A stretch of DNA of 64,000 bases from Larimichthys crocea (taxonomy: Eukaryota; Chordata; Actinopteri; Sciaenidae). This document shows, piece after piece, positions 57,986 to 64,000 of this stretch. The position numbers were made by a program, and so were the translations under genes. The stretch is from the NCBI RefSeq assembly GCF_000972845.2, contig NC_040021.1, forward strand, positions 24,068,047 to 24,132,046. The letters run 5' to 3'. The notes under the pieces are model-generated. The model ran no database searches and had not been told where the DNA came from. It saw only the letters and a program-made list of their open reading frames with translations. Position 1 is the first letter of the stretch. Every line of letters begins with the position of its first letter.

Positions 57986-60900
57986 GATGTAGTAGGTTGT
58001 GTTTTTCATCATCTTCTCCACTCCAAATTGATAAAAGTATTTAACACTCCTTTTTTGCACTTTTTGATGGTGAAATTTGTTTATAAAGCCTCAAAGAATG
58101 GTCAAGCCAAAGAAACCGACTCAGAAAACCCTCAAGTCTCCTTCAGAGATCAAAGGCAATCTGCCGACCAAGCCTGCTAACACTAGCTCACCTGGCTCGA
58201 CCAGCCCTGTGCATGCTCAAAGAGATGCACCAGAGGAGGACGCCTCCCCGTCGCCCAGTCTGGTGGCCATTAGTTGGATAGAGAACATGAAGTTTGACAA
58301 CTTGGAGACAACTCTCACTGGGGTTAAAAATACTGTCACCTCCAAGACCTCCCGCATTATAAACCTAGAAGAATGGCACAGAGAGTTTCACGGGCACCTG
58401 GCCGAGCTAGAAAAAAGTTACGATGACCTGCGTGTACAAAATAAACTCCGACTACATTTGTGTCCGACTTGCTACCTAAACTCCTGGAAGCTGAGCATTT
58501 CCCCCGGGGAATTAAAGTGGACTGTGCCCACCACATCGGCACGGACACGAATCATGATTACCAGGATACACCACAACGCTATGAAAGAGAAGATAATCCA
58601 GGTGGCTCACAACGAAGGTCCGCTAAATTACAATGGGCAGTAGAGTTGCACGATACCCATGGTATACACGGTACCCTGCGGTGCCAAATCGCAACGGTTC
58701 CTACTTTTTTTTTACCTACTATACTAGACATAGCGGCCACCTCTGCTCTCCTCCCGGCTTCTCACTGCATGCTACTCCCTTGTGAACGAACTAACATGGC
58801 AACTACTGCACCAAACTACACAGCTGCTGAATGATTGGCTGTTTGCCTGTTACTGGTGACTTCCGGGGATATGACGGGGCTGTTTCTGCACGTTTGTGTG
58901 TTTCTGCTGGCAAGAATGAACTCTGCTTCGATAGAAACTCGCTTCAAAACAAACAACAAGCTAAAGTTCTGTCTTGCTCAGACGCACGCACGGCTTACTT
59001 TCACAAACACAAGACAACACACTCACCATGGCAGAAACACCAGGCCCGAGCGGCGAGTCTGCCGCAGCGTCGTTGTCAGTGGCAGCACTAATTTGTTCAA
59101 AAGAAAACAAACTTGTTGTTTCAAACTTGTTTCAGTCTAATTCTTACTTCAGCAGTATTATGTTTATCATGCACCAAACAACATTATAAATAATTAATAA
59201 GTATTTATAACTTGTACAAATATATTGCAGTTTATAAAAATAATAAAAAAGGCTGCAGTATCGCGATAATAGCCGGAACCGTGATACTTTGTCTGGCATA
59301 GTGTCGTGGTTACTCATTTTGGTATCGTGACAACTCTAATAGCAGCGCATCAGCATCTTACAGCAGAGGTGATGAAGGACCGCAAGGAATTTAATGCAGT
59401 TTGACTGAAGCTTAAGGAGGCCGGCATCCGGCATGGGTTTCTATCGCCTGCGTGTCTGATTTTTACTCATGCTGGAAATTGCATTGAAAGATGCAGCCAC
59501 CTATGCTGACATACAGCAGCTGAAGGCACCGAATGATCCAGGTACCACCAACGTGACGGGATATGGTATGAGTCACACAGGCTTGCCTGCACCGGTGTGG
59601 GTATATATTCTTTCTCATTATGGACAAATGGACCAAATGAACAGTGAAGCAAAAGCCGGCATGTTTTCATGTTTTTGCAATAATTATAGAACTCAGAGTT
59701 TATGTTCAGTTATGATGCCTTAACGTTATGATGTCTGCGTAAAGTCCTGTTTACTTAGTTACTTAGGATCGTTGTCACTACGATTGGCTCATAAGTTACA
59801 ATAAGACATATATAATAAAACATTATTTGCTCTTGAGGGGAAAAAAAAGGAAAAAAGACTCTTCACGTTTCTTATTCCTAATTCTTTTGGAAACTTAAAA
59901 ATAGGTTATAGAATGCTAATTGCTTGATTCAAAAACAGTGTTGAGGAGGGTGGTGAGGGGCTGAGACAGAGGATAAGGTGTTAGTTTGTTTTTTGCTTTT
60001 GTGCTTCTTTACTGCATGTATAGGTTGCTTTCTCACCAGCTCTGCTGCTATGTGGGGTTTACATTAGGCCTTTTCTTTAGGGAAGGCAAAACGGGAGTTT
60101 GGGGGGTATTTTCTTTCAGTTTGGTTCATGCTGTACTCATCATATTTTGTTTGTATACAATGCCATCTTGCATTCCTATGTTGGTGGGGTGTCATAAGTG
60201 ACCTAAAGAATGATTGTATGGTGAATAACATTATTAATTTAACTTTAACTTGGAATGTCAGAGGTTTAAATAACCCATCCAAAAGAGCCAAGATATTCTC
60301 CCGCTTATGTGATTTGCATGCTGATATCTTGTTTTTGCAAGAAACACATATTAAAAACACGGAGGCCTTAAAACTGAGGTGTAGCTGGATAGGACAAATC
60401 TTTCAGTCAACGTTTTCAGCCAAAGCACGTGGTGTAGCAATTTTAATTAAAAAGAATATTCCCTTCAACATATCTCATCTAAAATGGATCCAAATGGTCA
60501 TTTTATAAATGATGACTCGTACTATTTTGACTGTTCACGTTATCCTCCTTAATTTCTATGCACCAAAATTTGACAATCTTGTTTTTTCCCCGAGGTGTTT
60601 TCTGTCTAATACCTGACCTAGCAACAACCAACTTGATTGCAGGTGGTCATTTCAATTGCGTTAAATAATCTGATGAAGTTGCTTAACCTGGTTGATAGCT
60701 GGAGGATTCACAATCCCACAGAGAAAGAATATTCTTTCTTCTCACAAGTTCACAATACATACACAAGGAATGACTAGTTTTTTTTATTGATTCTAAGCTA
60801 ATAGAAATGACTAAGTCATCTAAATATCACAACATCTTAATTTCAGACCACAGCCCGGTTTCTATAGGTATGGACTTTGGGTAGAAAAAAAACAACCTTT

Positions 60901-62295
60901 AGGGTTGTGATGAGAAGTTTTGTTTTGCCCTATGAAGCTGCACAAAACAAAACACGGGAGACAAAGGTTTTCAGTTATAGATCCACAGCTTGCCCTCCTT
61001 GAAAAACAGTATCGAAAGGTTCCATCTTCATCTTTATTGAAGGAGACTGTTAAGTTAAATCATGAATATCACAGTATTCTCTCTCAACAAATCAATACTT
61101 TAGTGAGGCACAGACAATTTTAGTTGGGGGATAAACCTTGCCCTCTGCCTTCACGACAGCTATGAGGGGCGCAGGCTAGCAGGGCTATCCATGAAATTAA
61201 AAGTCAGACAAGCTCTATTGTTACACACCCTGGTGAAAGTGCTTCAGGGACTTTTATGAAAATCTATATAAATCCCAAAGCTCTGCAGCAAAATCCCGCT
61301 TCCTAAAATAGACTGCAATGCACAAAATGAACTTAACTCTGAATTTACATTACAGCAGGTTGTCATGGCCATAAAAGGAATTCCCGAGTGAAAAATGTTT
61401 AATTTGGACCAAATTAAATATTTTGGAAAGCTGTCAGGATATACTAACTGGCAAAAATGTGAATTTATGCCTCTGAGCGAGGACTTACACCCCAACTTTC
61501 TCGGGAATCTACCGGTAAAAGTGACCACCCATGTTAAATATCTTGGAACTGGAAATATACCCATTTTTCGGTCAAAAAAGTTTTTTAAAACATTGGACTC
61601 AATATTGGACTCTATCATTTGGCGATATAAACCACAACGCATAAGTATGAAGCACCTTTGCAAGTCAAAAGAACGGGGTAGACTAGTGCTCCCTCTATTC
61701 CAACATTATTATTATGCATGAGCATGTATATTGGTAGCGAGCTTACCCTGTAGAACCTAATGACCCCTACCCCATCATGGCTGGCCATAGAACAGGTAGA
61801 CATCACTGGTACCTCCCTCCTGGCACTACTCCAAAGAGAAGTCCTGGACCATTTAAAGGGATTGGACTTATAGTAGAACACTCATTAAAGGTGTGGTACC
61901 AAATTTAAAAAGAAACATTTAATCTAACAAACACTTTTATGTTTGCCCACATTTGTCACAATCATGCATTTCATCCCTCTCAGTCAGATCCTGTTTTCTC
62001 TAGCTGGAAAGGGAAAGGCCTGGTTACTGTGAAAGCCTTTTACAATGACAATGTTTTCACCTCATTTGACTAACTTAAAGGCAAATTTGATTTACAACCA
62101 TCTCACTTTTTTAGGTACTTGCAAGTCAGGAACTATACTAGAGCGAACATTTTAACATTTGAAACTTATAACTCACCAGACAAAGTCTCCAAGTACACAA
62201 CATCTGAGAGGGTGTTGGGAGAGGGAACTAGGAACCGTCATCTCAGAGGATGCATGGTGTAAATGTCTTTATAGTATACACACATGTTCAATTAA
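57986..62295 (+). mobile_element. L1-like LINE, copy 2 (more complete; 5' region, ORF1 and ORF2 pieces)
   Basis: 58077-58380 opens ORF1 (VKPKKPTQKTLKSPSEIKGN, a charged N-terminus, then SRIINLEEWHREFHGHLAEL coiled coil); a frameshift leads to LPKLLEAEHFPRGIKVDCAH (RNA-binding C-terminal domain), then the hAT insertion at 58641. ORF1 ends near 59600. ORF2 starts at about 60215 (NLTWNVRGLNNPSKRAKIFS, LHADILFLQETHIKN endonuclease); later pieces are at 60960-61120 (ALLEKQYRKVPSSSLLKETV) and 61395-61721 (YKPQRISMKHLCKSKERGRL). RT itself is mostly deleted. No poly(A) tail is seen at the 3' limit. Confidence 0.82.
58641..59338. mobile_element. Non-autonomous hAT-like transposon nested in the L1-like LINE, copy 2
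   Basis: Same element, same insertion base and same flanks as 37863-38579: TAGAGTTGCACGATACC ... GGTATCGTGACAACTCTA, with ATGGGCAG before and ATAGCAG after. 698 bp. A short frame starting MAETPGPSGESA (59028 on) may be a lost transposase N-terminus. Confidence 0.7.
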
Positions 62296-62299
62296 GTCA

Positions 62300-62523
62300 A
62301 GAGGTAGTTTGTAGGAGTGTGGAGCTGTTTGAAGTAAATGATGGAGATTTTTACAAGAAGGTTTCCAAACATTATAAGAACTGATAAACAACCAACAGCA
62401 ACACATAATAAATATGTGGTTGTGGTGAAGGTGCTCATGCCAGATACATATTTTGATTGATCGCAGAAATGTTTGTCCTCAAGAACATCATCAGAGCTGT
62501 TGACAAAGAATTTAGGTTACATG
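62300..62523 (-). pseudogene. 5' fragment of a TAAR pseudogene with a nonsense second codon
   Basis: Minus strand from ATG at 62522-62520: the next codon is TAA (62517-62519) where the intact paralogue has GAA, so translation would stop after Met. The rest still reads as a TAAR N-terminus ([46 protein letters not shown]) and then breaks off in TM2 at about 62300. 5' flank similarity to other TAARs extends to about 62577. Confidence 0.88.
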
Positions 62524-62624
62524 CATAAAAGATCATTAATAGTGAGGTAACATTTGCAATAACATGTCTTATATCAAGAAAATTACTTTTTGTTTGTTTT
62601 TTGCATTTGGACTGACAAGTCCTT

Positions 62625-63240
62625 CACTCAAAAAATGATTTTGGCCAAAATGCATGACAGAAATTTCCATCCATTTAAATTACATAGGTTTAATATAAAT
62701 CAATAAACTTAAAACTTAATGTGAGGCAAATAATGTTTATGTAATAGTACTAATAAACTTAATGTGATTCCACTACACAGTATTGTAGTAGTAGCCAGGT
62801 TTATGCATTCAATTTTAATAGTGAATATGTTTGCCGAAACCCAACAGTGAAAAAGAATGCATGTCATTTTAAGTTTATTAGTACTATTGCATAAATCTTG
62901 CTTCACATTAAGTTTGTTAGTTTATTTATATTAAACAAACTTAATGTGAAGGAAGTAATAAGATTTATGCAATAGTACTAATGATCTCAAAATGACTGCA
63001 TTTATTTTCGCTGTTGGGTTTGGGCAAACAAATTGATTTTTATTAATATTGAATGCATAAACCTGGTTACTACTACATTACTGTGCAGTGGAATCATATT
63101 GAGTTTATTAGTACTATGACATAAATCTTATTACTTGCTTCACATTAGGTTTATTAGTTAATTTATATTTAACCTATGTAATTCAAATGGATGGAAATTT
63201 CTGTCATGCATTTTGGCCAATATTTTTTCTTTGAGTGCAC
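62625..63240. mobile_element. Near-palindromic fold-back element, about 300-bp arms
   Basis: The left arm (62625-62930: CACTCAAAAAATGATTTTGG CCAAAATGCATGACAG ...) pairs with the reverse complement of 62940-63240 nearly throughout, around a centre at about 62935 (loop AGTTTATTTATATT). Tips read CACTCAAA...TTTGAGTG. No coding content. Half an arm recurs at 57285-57420. This is the form of a fold-back or palindromic MITE. It lies between the TAAR pseudogene and the next TAAR. Confidence 0.85.
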
Positions 63241-63526
63241 TCTCCCATATTATAGAATAATCATACACTGATTGTGTCTGAAATCACTTAAATTACAAGA
63301 TCAACTATGAAACACAATCTAGACACACCATCCACACATAACACAAAAGTCAACCCATTGCATTAAAAGGTTGCATAATTAAAAACATAAATGTTGACAG
63401 CTATGCCGGTGCTATTGGTATACTGAGTTGTACATACAGGTACGTACATGCATAGTAAAGCAGGCATGTAGTGGAAGATGTAATTTCTGAACCAAAGTAC
63501 AGATGAATTTACATTTCAGCGCAGAG

Positions 63527-64000
63527 TCAAAAGAGCTTTGACTTAGTAAAATCACCCAGAAATAGTTTCCCTGAAATAATCATTCTGAAAGCTGATCGAA
63601 ACCAGCTGTAAAAGAAGGCATAGATCAATGGATTGAGCATTGAATTTGACCACCCAAGCCACTTAAATATAGCAATCACAGCATCTGGAATTATAAAATT
63701 AGTGAAAGGGTTAAAGGTCCTACAAAGAAAGAAAGGACTCCAACAGATGAGAAAAACTCCCATTACAATAGCTAAAGTTTTGGTGGCTTTTCTCTCCATC
63801 TTACTTTCAGATTTTTTTCTCTGACAGGTCGTGTTTTGGATGCTGCGTGCCTGTCTCTGTGCCACCATTAAAATCTTTAAGTAGGTGATTAACATGATGA
63901 TAGCTGGAAGGTAAAATAAAAGAACAAGTCCTGTACTTCCTGAATTAATATTTTGAATTAAAACACATTTTCTGTTAGACTGGCCTTCGTGTACTCCAAT
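63527..64000 (-). CDS. taar: Trace amine-associated receptor, 3' part (cut by window edge)
   Basis: The frame is open from position 64000 to the stop at 63527-63529, 157 codons, from loop 2 ([17 protein letters not shown]) through TM5, TM6 (CWSPFF) and TM7 ([20 protein letters not shown]) to KSKLF. It is most like the 41.6-kb gene, including the 3' flank; changes include TGLVLLFY for TGPVLSFY in TM5 and LICWSPFF for LTCWTPFF in TM6. No break is seen in the visible part, so it is probably intact, but TM1-TM4 and the start lie beyond the window. Confidence 0.88.
   Translation of the reverse strand: MGVHEGQSNRKCVLIQNINSGSTGLVLLFYLPAIIMLITYLKILMVAQRQARSIQNTTCQRKKSESKMERKATKTLAIVMGVFLICWSPFFLCRTFNPFTNFIIPDAVIAIFKWLGWSNSMLNPLIYAFFYSWFRSAFRMIISGKLFLGDFTKSKLF

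Noticed and set aside
1..64000. tRNA, rRNA or other structured RNA genes
   Set aside because: I looked for cloverleaf-like and SINE tRNA-type promoters by eye and found none convincing; a covariance-model scan would be needed to exclude weak ones.

Overview
The window is vertebrate, almost certainly teleost, nuclear DNA. The genes are intron-rich or single-exon GPCRs with canonical GT-AG splicing, and the repeats are typical of ray-finned fish: Ty3/gypsy, a Gmr1-type gypsy, BEL/Pao, Rex1-like, L2-like and L1-like LINEs, hAT, Harbinger and Tc1 relics. Nothing prokaryotic is present. Two receptor loci are embedded in about 45 kb of nested, decayed transposons. The species cannot be named from this sequence.

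1-2436 (minus): a degenerate Ty3/gypsy element (LTR, primer-binding site, gag, protease, reverse transcriptase). It sits in an intron of the first gene and runs off the left edge.

2506-22220 (plus): the 3' part of an adhesion GPCR of subfamily F (ADGRF5/GPR116-like). I could chain 49 exons in one continuous frame, about 2,370 residues; signal-peptide exons lie outside the window. In order they encode nine near-identical copies of a three-exon module (about 122 residues each), a Thr/Pro mucin stalk built from phase-1 mini-exons plus one long exon, a SEA domain, two Ig-like domains, a hormone-receptor-like segment, GAIN, GPS (cleavage context NHL|TS), 7TM and a short tail. The nine-fold exon array (period 746 bp, 2.44-9.45 kb) is the most striking structure here.

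22.2-28.1 kb: 3' UTR, gypsy and L1 fragments, an L2-like LINE 3' end, then a trace-amine-associated-receptor (TAAR) cluster on the minus strand: pseudogene (25.85-26.53), intact gene (26.87-27.86) and a conserved upstream promoter block. The cluster continues with a second intact TAAR (41.57-42.56), a TAAR pseudogene split by an L1-like element (57.5-58.0 and 62.3-62.5) and a third TAAR cut by the right edge (63.5-64.0).

28.1-41.3 kb and 43.6-62.3 kb: nested transposons. A Gmr1-like gypsy with integrase upstream of reverse transcriptase is interrupted by a Rex1-like LINE, a conventional gypsy and a 1.65-kb solo-LTR-like insertion. Part of it recurs at 46.1-48.5 kb with the same nested LTR. 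An L1-like LINE carrying a hAT insertion at the same base recurs at 37.5-41.2 and 58.0-62.3 kb, each next to a TAAR. This implies segmental duplication rather than independent insertions. A 616-bp near-palindromic element (62.6-63.2 kb) and a 48-bp palindrome (44.26 kb) are further structural features.

The two gene families are both membrane receptors but show no direct functional link. The shared theme is recurrent tandem duplication: of exons inside the adhesion GPCR, and of whole genes in the TAAR cluster.
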